Source of the DNA: Imperialibacter sp963977595
Lineage (GTDB): Bacteria > Bacteroidota > Bacteroidia > Cytophagales > Cyclobacteriaceae
Length of the DNA stretch: 64,000 bases
NCBI RefSeq assembly: GCF_048007035.1
Contig: NZ_CP180355.1
Span: forward strand, 1-64,000
Direction: 5' to 3'
Shown one piece after another: positions 34,042 to 42,437 of the stretch. How positions within the stretch are numbered: position 1 is the first letter of the stretch; every line of letters begins with the position of its first letter. The notes below the pieces were generated by a model. That model ran no database searches. It worked only from the letters and a program-made list of their open reading frames with translations, and was not told where the DNA came from. The position numbers and the translations under genes are program-made.

Positions 34042-36702
34042 ATGAAAAAAACAAAAAACAAGCTATGGAAATCCGCCCTGACAGCATTATTTTTTGCCGT
34101 CCTGATAGTAGGGTGTAAAGATGAAAATGAGGGCATTGTAGGACTTTGCCCTGTGATTGTATCTACGGACCCGGTGGCGGGCGCCGTGAATGTGCCACTT
34201 GATCAGGTCATTTCAGCGACCTTCAACGAGGCAATGAATGGCTCTTCTATCACTCAGGCGACATTCAGCCTTGGAGGAGCCTCTCCTGCCGGCCGGGGTC
34301 TGGCAGAAACTGAAGGCACGGTGTCATATGATGCTGCTACTTTTACAGTAAGCTTTACGCCAGCAGAAAATCTCAGCCCGGGCATTGAGTACACCGCCAC
34401 AGTGGCACCTACGGCGAAGGATCAAAATGGTAATTTCCTGCAAGCACCGTATGTGTGGACCTTTACCACAAACGCCTCGCCGACTGTGGTATCAACAGAC
34501 CCCATCAACCTGAGCACCAATATTCTGCTCAACAAAGTAGTGACGGCCACATTTAGTGAAGCAATGGATCCATTGATGATCAATGGTACCTCTTTCACTC
34601 TAATGACGGGAACTACGCAGGTCACCGGGGTGATCACCTACGATGGTTTGACGGCCTCATTTACGCCCTCTGTTGATCTTTTACCTGACACAGACTATTC
34701 GGCTACCATTACGACCGATGCCATGAATCTTACTGGTGAGGCAGTTGCAGCTGATTTTGTATGGGCCTTTAATACTGGCATGCTGCCCGCTGTAACGACT
34801 ACGGCACCAATCAATCTGGCTACAGGCGTACTGCTGAATCAGGTAATTGAAGCCGACTTTAGTGAAGCCATGGATCCCCTGACCATCACCTCGACTTCGT
34901 TTACAGTAAAGCAAGGCACGACATCAGTTCCTGGTGCGGTTGCCTACTCAGGCACTAAAGCTACTTTCACGCCAACAAGCCCACTTTCTGCTGGTACTAC
35001 TTACACCGCTACTGTTACGAACGCAGCAGCCAATCCTGTAGGTATTCCTCTGGCAGGCAACCATGTGTGGAATTTTGACACCGGAGTACTTCCCACGGTA
35101 GTTTCTACGGACCCGTTGAACCTTGCTACCGGTGTGCCGACCAATAAGGTCATCAGTGCTACCTTCAGCGAAGCGATGAACCCGGCAACAATTACCTCTT
35201 CGTCATTTACTTTGATGCAGGGTACCAATGCAATTGCAGGTACTGTTAGCTACTCAGGCACCACGGCTACTTTCACGCCGACAAGCCCGCTTGTAGCAGC
35301 AACGACGTATACCGCCAATGTAACGACAGGCGCAGCCAGCCAGGCTGGTTTTGCGATGGGCGCTGACTTTGGATGGAGCTTTGATGTGGGAGTGATTCCA
35401 ACTGTTCTTTCTACTGACCCTCTGAATCTTGCTACAGGTGTTCCTCTTAACAAGGTCATCAACGCTACTTTCAGTGAAGCCATGGATCCGTTAACAATTA
35501 CCACTTCGTCGTTTACCCTGATGCAGGGAACCAATGCAGTGACTGGAACGGTCAGCTACGCTGGCACAACTGCCAGCTTCACTCCCACCAGCAACTTGCT
35601 GGCAGGTAGCACTTATACTGCTACTATTACGACTGTAGCGAAGAGCCAGGCTGGTGTTGCAATTGCCAGTAATTACGCATGGAGCTTTAGCGCAGGTACG
35701 GTTCCAACTGTTACTTCCACCGATCCTTTGAACCTGGCTAGTGGTGTTCCCTTGAACAAAGTAATTACTGCTTCTTTCAGTGAATCAATGGATCCTCTGA
35801 CGATCACCAGCGCTTCATTTACCCTTATGCAAGGTACAAACAGCGTGGCAGGTGCAGTTAGCTACACAGGAACAACAGCGAGCTTCACACCAACAAGCAA
35901 TCTGCTGTCGGGTAAATCTTATACTGCCACTATTACAACCGCAGCAAAGAGCGTGGGTGGCATTGCCATTGCCAGTAATCACGTATGGAGCTTTAGCACA
36001 GTGGCCCCCTTAGGCCCTCCAGTTGTAAACCTCAATTCATTACTTGAATACGGTATCATAGCCGGAGTGGGTGTTACCAACAACGCTGGTGCCAGCGAGA
36101 TTCATGACATGAATGTCGGTATCTATCCCGGAGCACGCTCATCTATTACAGGCTTCTTCGATGTGGATGGTGGGCCAGGTCTCATCTTTAATGGTGCCTT
36201 CCATGCCTCCGATGATGTGGCTCCTGCGGGAATCAACGCTGCACTTAACCAGGCTCAGTCAGAGCTTGTGCAAGCCTACGACGACGCTAAAAACGCAACA
36301 ACCCCTGCCCCTTCCGTAGCACCGGCTGACCTTGGCGGGCAAACACTTGCTCCAGGTATCTGGACATCTGCCACTACCATGCTCTTGCAGAATGGTGACC
36401 TTACGCTTGACGCCCAGGGAGACGAGAATGCCGTCTGGATCTTCCAGATTGGATCGGCCTTCACCTCTGTAGGTGGTGCCGGCGGCAACGTGATCCTGGC
36501 GGGTGGAGCAAAAGCCAAGAATGTGTTTTGGCAAGTAAGTAGCTCGGCGACCATTGGCGACAACACGATCTTTAAAGGAAACATACTCGCCTTTTCATCC
36601 ATCACGATGAATGCAGGTTCGGTGGCAGAAGGCAGGATGCTTGCCAGAAACGGTTCGGTACAGCTGATCAGCGCCAACACAATTACCAGACCTCCAAATT
36701 AA
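34042..36702 (+). CDS. Surface lipoprotein: six SbsA Ig-like domains plus DUF3494
   Basis: An 886-residue protein. Lipoprotein signal ends LIVGC (Cys about 25), followed by KDENEG, an acidic stretch fitting surface export. Six SbsA-type Ig-like domains of about 100 residues follow, each with an ATFSEAMDPLTI-like start, a GTTASFTPTS middle and a ..WSF end. Domains four to six are the most alike, so they arose by recent duplication. The C-terminal DUF3494 domain starts LLEYGIIAGVGVTNNAGASE and includes AYDDAKNATTPAPS, GGAKAKNVFWQVSSSATIGD and AEGRMLARNGSVQLIS. Same family as the genes at 8470 and 10482, with a longer stalk. Cotranscription with the downstream OmpA-type gene is likely. Confidence 0.94.
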   Translation: MKKTKNKLWKSALTALFFAVLIVGCKDENEGIVGLCPVIVSTDPVAGAVNVPLDQVISATFNEAMNGSSITQATFSLGGASPAGRGLAETEGTVSYDAATFTVSFTPAENLSPGIEYTATVAPTAKDQNGNFLQAPYVWTFTTNASPTVVSTDPINLSTNILLNKVVTATFSEAMDPLMINGTSFTLMTGTTQVTGVITYDGLTASFTPSVDLLPDTDYSATITTDAMNLTGEAVAADFVWAFNTGMLPAVTTTAPINLATGVLLNQVIEADFSEAMDPLTITSTSFTVKQGTTSVPGAVAYSGTKATFTPTSPLSAGTTYTATVTNAAANPVGIPLAGNHVWNFDTGVLPTVVSTDPLNLATGVPTNKVISATFSEAMNPATITSSSFTLMQGTNAIAGTVSYSGTTATFTPTSPLVAATTYTANVTTGAASQAGFAMGADFGWSFDVGVIPTVLSTDPLNLATGVPLNKVINATFSEAMDPLTITTSSFTLMQGTNAVTGTVSYAGTTASFTPTSNLLAGSTYTATITTVAKSQAGVAIASNYAWSFSAGTVPTVTSTDPLNLASGVPLNKVITASFSESMDPLTITSASFTLMQGTNSVAGAVSYTGTTASFTPTSNLLSGKSYTATITTAAKSVGGIAIASNHVWSFSTVAPLGPPVVNLNSLLEYGIIAGVGVTNNAGASEIHDMNVGIYPGARSSITGFFDVDGGPGLIFNGAFHASDDVAPAGINAALNQAQSELVQAYDDAKNATTPAPSVAPADLGGQTLAPGIWTSATTMLLQNGDLTLDAQGDENAVWIFQIGSAFTSVGGAGGNVILAGGAKAKNVFWQVSSSATIGDNTIFKGNILAFSSITMNAGSVAEGRMLARNGSVQLISANTITRPPN

Positions 36703-36706
36703 TACG

Positions 36707-37165
36707 ATGAAGACCGCATCTAAACCAATGCAGTCAGCTAAGCTTCTGTTCGCCGGAGGATTTTCCCCTCCGGCAGCAGCAGCCATGGCTCAGGCCATAT
36801 CTGGTGAAATGGGAGGACTAACGCTCATGCCGGGTACTTTCACAGCTGATAGCTTTATTATTCAAGCCGGGAATCTGACACTTGATGCCCGTGGAGACGC
36901 CGATGCAGTTTGGATATTTGAGGCTTCTCATCGGATTACGACTTTAGGCAGCCACGGAGGCAATGTGGTACTTAGAGGAGGAGCGCAAGCAAAAAATATC
37001 TTTTGGAAAGCTGATGGAATTATCAGCATAGGTAGTGGCACTTCTTTCAGTGGAAAGCTACAGCCATTAACGCCAATGACTATCATGTCAAAGGCCGATC
37101 ACAAAAGCAGTATGCCGGCCAGTTACAAGCTGGCTACAGACATCATTAAAAACTTTTATCACAAA
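36707..37165 (+). pseudogene. Partial DUF3494 remnant, in frame with the following OmpA-family gene
   Basis: The open frame runs from an ATG at 36707 through to 39217. Its first 150 residues correspond only to the back half of a DUF3494 domain: GEMGGLTLMPGTFTADSFII, GDADAVWIFEASHRITTLGS, RGGAQAKNIFWKADGIISIG. The front half and any signal peptide are missing. The sequence then runs straight into a classical signal peptide (MKTITNYKK.., from 37166). I read this as a decayed duplicate of the upstream DUF3494 gene left between it and ompA. A real fusion starting at 36707 is possible but would bury the signal peptide internally. Confidence 0.65.
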
Positions 37166-39217
37166 ATGAAAACGATAACTAATTACAAAAAGGTATTGCA
37201 ACCCTCGCATGCCTTATATAGCCTGACGATACTTTCCCTTATTTTCAGTGCTTTGATTTTGACGGGGATACAGGCGCCTCTCCAGGCGCAGGACGCTTCA
37301 CCTACGGAGTACACCAGGCCTAGCTGGCACTTTGGTGTAGCAGCGGGCGGAAACTTTAATTTCTACAGAGGCACTACGCAGGAGTTGAATGACGACCTGA
37401 CAGTTCCGGCAGCCTTCAGGCATGGAAAAGGCCTTGGCTTGTACGTGGCTCCTTCTATCGAGTTCTACAAACCTGACACTCGATTCGGGGTCATTCTGCA
37501 AGGGGGATACGACAGCCGCAAAGGCTCGTGGGATCAGGTACTTACCTCCTGCAACTGTCCTGCCGACTTGTCGACCAATCTGAGCTACATTTCCATTGAG
37601 CCAAGCCTGAGGTTTGCTCCTTTCAAATCAGATTTCTACTTGTATGCTGGCCCAAGGTTTGCCTTCAACAGAACAAGCGCCTTTACCTACGAGCTGGGTA
37701 TCAATCCTGCTTTTCCTGACCAGGCAGCCACTGCGCCGGTAGAGGGTGACTTCAGCAATGTCGAAAAAACTGTGATTTCCATGCAGGTAGGTGCCGGGTA
37801 CGATATTCAACTATCTTCTCAGCAGCACAAGACACAGTTTGTGCTCTCTCCTTTTGCCAGCTTTCAGCCCCAATTTGGCCAGGATCCACGGTCTACCGAA
37901 ACCTGGCACAACACCACCGTTAGGTTGGGAGCTGCGCTTAAGTTTGGTAGAGGCAAGGAAATAATCAAGGACGTGCCTCCTGTACCAGAGGAGATGGCAA
38001 CGATAGGACTACCAGAAGTTCAGTTCACGGTGATTTCTCCCGCCAATATTCCTATAGAGCGCCGGGTGAGAGAAACCTTTCCTTTGCGCAATTACGTGTT
38101 TTTTGACTTAGGGTCAACTGAAATACCAGACAGGTACGTAACCATCAATAAAAACCAGGTAAAGGATTTCAAGGAAGATCAGCTTGAAGTATTTACACCG
38201 AAGCACCTGACCGGTCGCTCCGATCGTGGAATGGTAGTCTATTATAACGTCCTTAACATCCTTGGCGACAGAATGGGCAAAAACCCACAGGCTACAATTA
38301 ACCTGGTAGGCTCTTCAAGAAAAAGTCCTGAAGATGCACGGGAAATGGCCAACTCAATCAAAAAATACCTTGTTGATGTATTTGGTATCAATACATCTAG
38401 AATCTCAGTAGATGGCAGAAGCAAGTCCAAAATACCTTCGCAGCAGCCAGGCGGAACTGAGGAACTTGTACTCCTTCAACAAGAAGACCGCAGGGTGTCG
38501 ATAGAAAGCAGCTCTCCTGCACTGCTTATGGAGTTCCAGAGTGGACCGGAAGCGGCCCTTAAGCCAGTTGAATTCGTGGCGGTACAGGTAGCGCCGATTG
38601 ACAGCTACGTATCATTCCGGGTCGATGGTGCCAACGAAGCTTTTGAGTCGTGGTCGCTGGACATCAAAGATGAGCAGGGAAAAGTACAATCTTTCGGTCC
38701 TTTTACCAGAGAGCTTGTCAATCTTCCCGGTAAGTCCATTTTAGGCACCACCCCCAAAGGCAAGTACGAAGTAACCATGATTGGCCAGACACCAGATGGC
38801 AAAACGGTGAAAAAAGAGGCTACTGTCAATATGGTGCTGTGGACACCGGAAGTGGATGAAATGGGGATGAGATACAGTGTCATTTATGAATTCAACAATT
38901 CCACTGCCATTGCCATGTATGAAAAATACCTCACTGAGATCGTTGCGCCAAAGATTCCTCAGGGAGGAACTGTGATTATCCACGGCCACACCGACGTAGT
39001 CGGAGACGCCGCCAACAATGAGAAACTGTCGCTGGCCAGGGCCAATGATGTGAAAACCATCCTTGCCAAGGCCCTGTCCAAAGCTGGAAGAACTGACGTA
39101 ACTTTCAAAGTCCTGGGTTTTGGGGAGGAAGAGCGAATGATGCCTTTTGGAAACAAATGGCCAGAAGAAAGGTTTTATAACAGAACGGTTCTTATTGACA
39201 TTATTCCTGCCAAGTAA
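37166..39217 (+). CDS. OmpA-family outer-membrane protein with N-terminal barrel
   Basis: A 683-residue protein from the ATG that begins a clear signal peptide (LYSLTILSLIFSALILTG, cut near LQAQD). The N-terminal ~220 residues look like an outer-membrane barrel (WHFGVAAGGNFNFYRG, LYVAPSIEFYKPDTRFGVIL, FYLYAGPRFAFNRTSAF). A middle region has an OmpA-like fold (INLVGSSRKSPEDAREMANS, ..ISVDGRSKSKIPS). The C-terminal OmpA domain is canonical: GGTVIIHGHTDVVGD, LSLARANDVKTIL and VLGFGEEE. It pairs with the DUF3494 lipoprotein upstream. Such neighbours may anchor or assemble the adhesin, which is inference. Confidence 0.9.
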   Translation: MKTITNYKKVLQPSHALYSLTILSLIFSALILTGIQAPLQAQDASPTEYTRPSWHFGVAAGGNFNFYRGTTQELNDDLTVPAAFRHGKGLGLYVAPSIEFYKPDTRFGVILQGGYDSRKGSWDQVLTSCNCPADLSTNLSYISIEPSLRFAPFKSDFYLYAGPRFAFNRTSAFTYELGINPAFPDQAATAPVEGDFSNVEKTVISMQVGAGYDIQLSSQQHKTQFVLSPFASFQPQFGQDPRSTETWHNTTVRLGAALKFGRGKEIIKDVPPVPEEMATIGLPEVQFTVISPANIPIERRVRETFPLRNYVFFDLGSTEIPDRYVTINKNQVKDFKEDQLEVFTPKHLTGRSDRGMVVYYNVLNILGDRMGKNPQATINLVGSSRKSPEDAREMANSIKKYLVDVFGINTSRISVDGRSKSKIPSQQPGGTEELVLLQQEDRRVSIESSSPALLMEFQSGPEAALKPVEFVAVQVAPIDSYVSFRVDGANEAFESWSLDIKDEQGKVQSFGPFTRELVNLPGKSILGTTPKGKYEVTMIGQTPDGKTVKKEATVNMVLWTPEVDEMGMRYSVIYEFNNSTAIAMYEKYLTEIVAPKIPQGGTVIIHGHTDVVGDAANNEKLSLARANDVKTILAKALSKAGRTDVTFKVLGFGEEERMMPFGNKWPEERFYNRTVLIDIIPAK

Positions 39218-39246
39218 AAGCACTTGCCTCTTATAAGCAACATCTT

Positions 39247-39284
39247 AGGGCTGACTGATGAAAATCGGTCGGCCCTTTGTTTTC
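39247..39284 (+). terminator. Terminator of the DUF3494-OmpA operon
   Basis: 13-bp stem AGGGCTGACTGAT / ATCGGTCGGCCCT (two G-T pairs) with a GAAA loop and a T-rich tail. Confidence 0.8.
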
Positions 39285-39335
39285 GGCTCCACCCAAACTC
39301 GCTTTCCGTCGTGTGCAATAGTCAAGGCCATAACC

Positions 39336-39400
39336 TGTGATATATGTAACACTCTCTTATAAAGATGTAAAGTTTCCGGGGAGCAATAGCGGCACATTTG
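39336..39400 (+). promoter_or_regulatory. AraC-type direct-repeat operator plus promoter, site 14
   Basis: TGTGA at 39336, TGTAA at 39345, TGTAA at 39366, TTTG at 39397: spacings 9, 21 and 31. The best match to consensus. The CsbD-like start lies 24 bp after the TTTG, so the in-frame codon at 39337, inside the operator, is rejected. Confidence 0.85.
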
Positions 39401-39423
39401 TGGGGGAAATAACCGATATTTTT

Positions 39424-39654
39424 ATGAATACAGCGGAAGCAAACACAGTGGGCACATTTAGAATAACGGGCAACTGGTTCCATCAGTCGAAAGTGCTCAA
39501 ACAGAAATTTGGCCTGCTCACAGATGAGGACCTTAAGTTCGAGGTAGGTGGAGAACAGGATTTGCTCACCAGGATTTGCGAACGGATCAATAAAAGCCGT
39601 GAGGAAGTGATCAATATTATCAGGAAAGGCCTACCGCTTGAAAGCACAGAATAG
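39424..39654 (+). CDS. CsbD-like stress protein (copy 2)
   Basis: A 76-residue protein from the ATG that gives MNTAEANTVGTFRITGNW. It has the CsbD-like pattern FRITGNWFHQSKVLKQKFGL, LTDEDLKFEVGGEQDLLTRI, CERINKSREEVINII. It is about as diverged from the copy at 14552 as family members of different species usually are. It is first in a run of four small genes (to 40627) behind operator site 14. A role in the same stress response is inferred from the shared operator; biochemical role unknown. Confidence 0.88.
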   Translation: MNTAEANTVGTFRITGNWFHQSKVLKQKFGLLTDEDLKFEVGGEQDLLTRICERINKSREEVINIIRKGLPLESTE

Positions 39655-39782
39655 CCCTTTGAAGTGAAAAACGCATTATTTAATAGATACTGCGAACACA
39701 CCTGAAGGGTAACGAAAGGGCAGTAATGGTGTTGTACCAGAAACTGTCCTTTTTACTCATTGGAAATACCTAAACAATCAAA

Positions 39783-40133
39783 ATGGATACTCCGGAATAC
39801 CCTAAAGCAAAAGTTTTCATTATCGTAGAAATCATAGAGTATGTTCCAAACTCAGTGGTGATAAAGACAATTATTAAGAAAACGACAGGCAATGTAAGTG
39901 CGGTGTCGTTCGACTCAGGAGAAATGCTAACGGAGAAGACGTCGCCATTTGACACCTTCATTCAGGTGATTGATGGGAAAGCTGAAGTGGTGATTGACGA
40001 CGTATCCAATCTACTCGACACAGGCCAGTCGATTATTATTCCTGCGCACTGCCGCAATGCCATAAAAGCAAATGTCCGCTTTAAGATGATTTCAACCATG
40101 ATAAAAAGTGGCTATGAAGACCTGTCGGTATAA
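39783..40133 (+). CDS. Cupin-domain protein
   Basis: A 116-residue single cupin: VSAVSFDSGEMLTEKTSPFD (motif 1 region), TFIQVIDGKAEVVIDDVSNL, and DTGQSIIIPAHCRNAIKANV (motif 2 region). His in AHCRN is present but the usual H-x-H of motif 1 is not; it reads EKTSPFD. Metal binding may thus be lost or altered. Follows the CsbD-like gene by 128 bp and precedes the two small paralogues, in a likely operon. Confidence 0.85.
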   Translation: MDTPEYPKAKVFIIVEIIEYVPNSVVIKTIIKKTTGNVSAVSFDSGEMLTEKTSPFDTFIQVIDGKAEVVIDDVSNLLDTGQSIIIPAHCRNAIKANVRFKMISTMIKSGYEDLSV

Positions 40134-40166
40134 AGTCTCAGAGGAAAATATAAAAACTGATCAGCC

Positions 40167-40397
40167 ATGGAAGGGAAATTTAAAGTAGGTGAAATGGTGG
40201 CTGAACGTATACGCCCAGCCCAAAAATTGATCGTTAAAAGACAGGCTTACAATGTGTACTACTGCAAAATGACTGAAGATCTGTCGAGGAAGGAATTGGT
40301 CTTCCACGAGCGGGAACTACAGGCTTACGAAGGATTGGCTTCAAAACTGCCAGTAATGACTGTCTCTTCAAAGGCAGTGGAGGAAGACATGAAGTAG
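40167..40397 (+). CDS. Small hypothetical protein, paralogue of the next gene
   Basis: A 76-residue protein that I cannot name. The pattern KFKVGEMVAERIRPAQKLIV followed by KRQAYNVYYCKM and ELVFHEREL repeats in the next gene. An SH3-like or small beta-barrel fold is possible from the alternating strands. Two bases separate it from the next gene. It is 33 bp after the cupin gene. Confidence 0.8.
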   Translation: MEGKFKVGEMVAERIRPAQKLIVKRQAYNVYYCKMTEDLSRKELVFHERELQAYEGLASKLPVMTVSSKAVEEDMK

Positions 40398-40399
40398 CG

Positions 40400-40627
40400 A
40401 TGTCCTATTCCATCATAAAGAACCTTTTTAAACACCCACTCATGATAGAAAATAAGTTTGCTGAAGGAACGCCGGTGTATGCCCTTGCTCAACCCAACGA
40501 GAAATTGATTATCAAGCGGTACATCAAGAGAATCTATTATTGTACATCACCGGCTCATCCGGACCAAAAAGACGTCGTTTTTTATGAAAGAGAGCTAACT
40601 GGCGTTGGGCCGAAAGCTTCCAGCTAA
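40400..40627 (+). CDS. Small hypothetical protein, paralogue of the preceding gene
   Basis: A 75-residue protein. The core MIENKFAEGTPVYALAQPNE, KLIIKRYIKRIYYCTS and DVVFYEREL lines up with the preceding gene; Cys in YYC is shared. An N-terminal extension (MSYSIIKNLFKHPL) may be a start-site issue: a second ATG at 40442 would give a protein equal in length to its paralogue core. Function unknown; last gene of the site 14 run. Confidence 0.78.
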   Translation: MSYSIIKNLFKHPLMIENKFAEGTPVYALAQPNEKLIIKRYIKRIYYCTSPAHPDQKDVVFYERELTGVGPKASS

Positions 40628-40661
40628 GGATTGTGTGCCCTATGATTGCGTTGCCTTCCTA

Positions 40662-40801
40662 TGCGTGAGGGATAGCAGCGGAAAGCCCGGACCCGCCCCG
40701 GGTGGAACCAGCTGGCGGGGAGGACTTGGAGCGAATAGCCCGACGCCCGCCAAACCGTTGCTGTTACTTTCAAACGGCATGTGGCTGGCGGGGGGCACGC
40801 C
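40662..40801 (+). repeat. Interspersed repeat family A, full copy
   Basis: TGCGTGAGGGATAGCAGCGG, AAAGCCCGG, GGAGCGAATAGCCCGACGC and GGCGGGGGGCACGCC in the same order as at 8131-8270, with a different central spacer. Lies between convergent genes. Confidence 0.75.
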
Positions 40802-40865
40802 CAAAAAAAGAAAGTGTAAATAGCAATACAGACAACTGTTAGCCAGAAAGGTGTACTCTGGAAAA

Positions 40866-40913
40866 ATTAAAGAGGTTACTTTCTGCGGAAGCGCAGAGAG
40901 TAACCTCCTTAAT
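40866..40913. terminator. Long hairpin between convergent genes
   Basis: 15-bp arms ATTAAAGAGGTTACT / AGTAACCTCCTTAAT (one mismatch) enclose an inner hairpin TCTGCG-GAAG-CGCAGA. Likely bidirectional terminator; similar arms at 7769. Confidence 0.65.
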
Positions 40914-40958
40914 GCAAGTCGCCGGTTATTTTGCTTCGAAAGGCTATAAAAAGACCAA

Positions 40959-41522
40959 CTACACCTTCAGGCAACGAACAGAAAGGCCATCTTTCTTTTC
41001 GTAGTAGCTTCGGTTCACATGGGCGTTGTCGTATTCCATGATGTAGCTCCAGGCGAGCTTTTTGCCTTCTTCGGCGGGTGTCCACCAGTAGCCGATGCTG
41101 CCTCTGTCCATAAAAGAGCAGTCGTCGTCGCACAGGCCGCCGGGCTTGGCATTGAACCCAGCCTCGTTGGTAGCGCCTTCGTTGGGTGCTTTCCACAGCT
41201 CAGTTGACTTGAGGATGGCGCCGGCATTTAGATGTCCGCCCACGGTTTGCAGAAGCAGTTTCCAGTCGTCGTCGCCAGCGATTCGGAAGCCCTCCGGGGC
41301 CAGCCCCCTGGGGTCGACCAGGGCATACCAGTTGTACAGCTTGCCATACAGCTTGCCGTTTTCGGGGTCGTTGTTGTAGTAGCACCAGGCCCCGGTGGTG
41401 AGGCGATCCCATTCATCGGTGTCGGTTACCTCCGGGATGGGGTCACCGTTGCGATATGTGTCTACGTCCAGGTTGTCGGCCATCCATATCTGGTTACCGA
41501 TTTTCACCAATTTGAATTCCAT
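40959..41522 (-). CDS. FISUMP-domain protein
   Basis: A 187-residue protein matching the Fibrobacter succinogenes major paralogous domain from end to end: VKIGNQIWMADNLDVDTYRN, GAWCYYNNDPENGKLYGKLY, NWYALVDPRGLAPEGFRIAG, DDDWKLLLQTVGG, YWWTPAEEG and the closing SVRCLKV. FISUMP proteins are usually secreted, but no signal peptide is visible here. It may be cytosolic, or the start may be wrong. Carbohydrate-related roles are often suggested for the family; none is proven. Confidence 0.92.
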   Translation of the reverse strand: MEFKLVKIGNQIWMADNLDVDTYRNGDPIPEVTDTDEWDRLTTGAWCYYNNDPENGKLYGKLYNWYALVDPRGLAPEGFRIAGDDDWKLLLQTVGGHLNAGAILKSTELWKAPNEGATNEAGFNAKPGGLCDDDCSFMDRGSIGYWWTPAEEGKKLAWSYIMEYDNAHVNRSYYEKKDGLSVRCLKV

Positions 41523-41595
41523 GGTTCGGGCAATTAGTATGTCGATAAAAAATTTGTTAGGCTATAATAGCTGTATGCCAAACAAAAAACAATAG

Positions 41596-42291
41596 CTATT
41601 TGATGGTATCAAGTACCAATGCGTCAGTATCCACACTACCATCGGCTAAAAAAAGATCAATTTCTTTCAGACATCTGGGGTATTTCTCTAGTAGCAACTG
41701 CTCCGACAATTGCATATACGTGCCCAACGTTCGCTGGAAGCTGTGGAAATCATTCTTCCTGCCATTTCCAATATTTCTCAGGTCACTGATTAACAGGTTG
41801 TCTATGCCGGCTACCTTTTCCTGAAGATCATAAGATTCGTTAATTACGTACAAGAGATTAAAATCGATTGATGACAATATGGAAGAATTGAGGCTCGTTT
41901 TCCACGCCACTTCAGGCAAGCAAAGCAATTCGATTTCTATATCAAGCCTACCTCTCGCTAGCAGTAAGTCCGGGAATTGCGCCTGAAGGGAATCAAATTG
42001 ACTACTGGAGCCTAAGAATGTCATATTATCATCCACCAATGGAAGGTAAGCATTCAAAAAGTCGAGCTGACGTGCGTTAACTTGAACTAGCGTATCCATG
42101 GCAGACTGATTTCTTGCTACTTCACTTCGAATATTTTTCAAAGCCACCTCTGCTACTTGCTGCTCCCGCCTGTTACCCGCCCAGTTGTTAAGCCAAAAGG
42201 CTATCAGCACACCCAAAACCACTCCTGCAAATCCAAGGACGTGGTTCAACCATTCAATTTTGCCCGATGTGCTCTTTTTCTTTTTTGCCAT
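41596..42291 (-). CDS. Membrane protein with single N-terminal helix (DUF6090-like)
   Basis: A 231-residue protein from the ATG that gives MAKKKKSTSG. One transmembrane helix (LNHVLGFAGVVLGVLIAFWL) is followed by NNWAGNRREQQ and a helical domain (VALKNIRSEVARNQSAMDTL, ..LLYVINESYDLQEKV). The NNW after the helix and the following helical region are typical of a Bacteroidota family annotated DUF6090. Activity unknown. An upstream in-frame ATG at 42351 adds 20 residues without motif and is not favoured. Confidence 0.8.
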   Translation of the reverse strand: MAKKKKSTSGKIEWLNHVLGFAGVVLGVLIAFWLNNWAGNRREQQVAEVALKNIRSEVARNQSAMDTLVQVNARQLDFLNAYLPLVDDNMTFLGSSSQFDSLQAQFPDLLLARGRLDIEIELLCLPEVAWKTSLNSSILSSIDFNLLYVINESYDLQEKVAGIDNLLISDLRNIGNGRKNDFHSFQRTLGTYMQLSEQLLLEKYPRCLKEIDLFLADGSVDTDALVLDTIK

Positions 42292-42378
42292 AAAACGAAA
42301 GTCTCGCTTTAAATTTATCAACCCTGTGGGAGGAAAACAACCCGGGGGCACATTGCTATTGGCTGACGGAAAAAAACG

Positions 42379-42408
42379 AAAGACCCGGCCAAAGGCCGGG
42401 TCTTTTTA
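42379..42408. terminator. Terminator of the collagen-like lipoprotein gene (minus strand)
   Basis: Perfect 12-bp stem AAAGACCCGGCC / GGCCGGGTCTTT with an AAA loop, with A/T-rich flanks on both sides. Confidence 0.85.
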
Positions 42409-42437
42409 ATACCGGAACATATTATCCATACACCTGC

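Noticed and set aside
4538..39400. Reading the TGTGA boxes as CRP/FNR-type sites
   Set aside because: CRP sites are palindromes TGTGA-N6-TCACA. Here the second part is ATGTAA, the repeat is direct with a 21-bp phase, and the position to the -7 element is fixed, so an AraC-type direct repeat fits better.
39337..39423. Start of the second CsbD-like gene at 39337
   Set aside because: This would overlap the operator and promoter. The ATG at 39424 gives the CsbD-like length.
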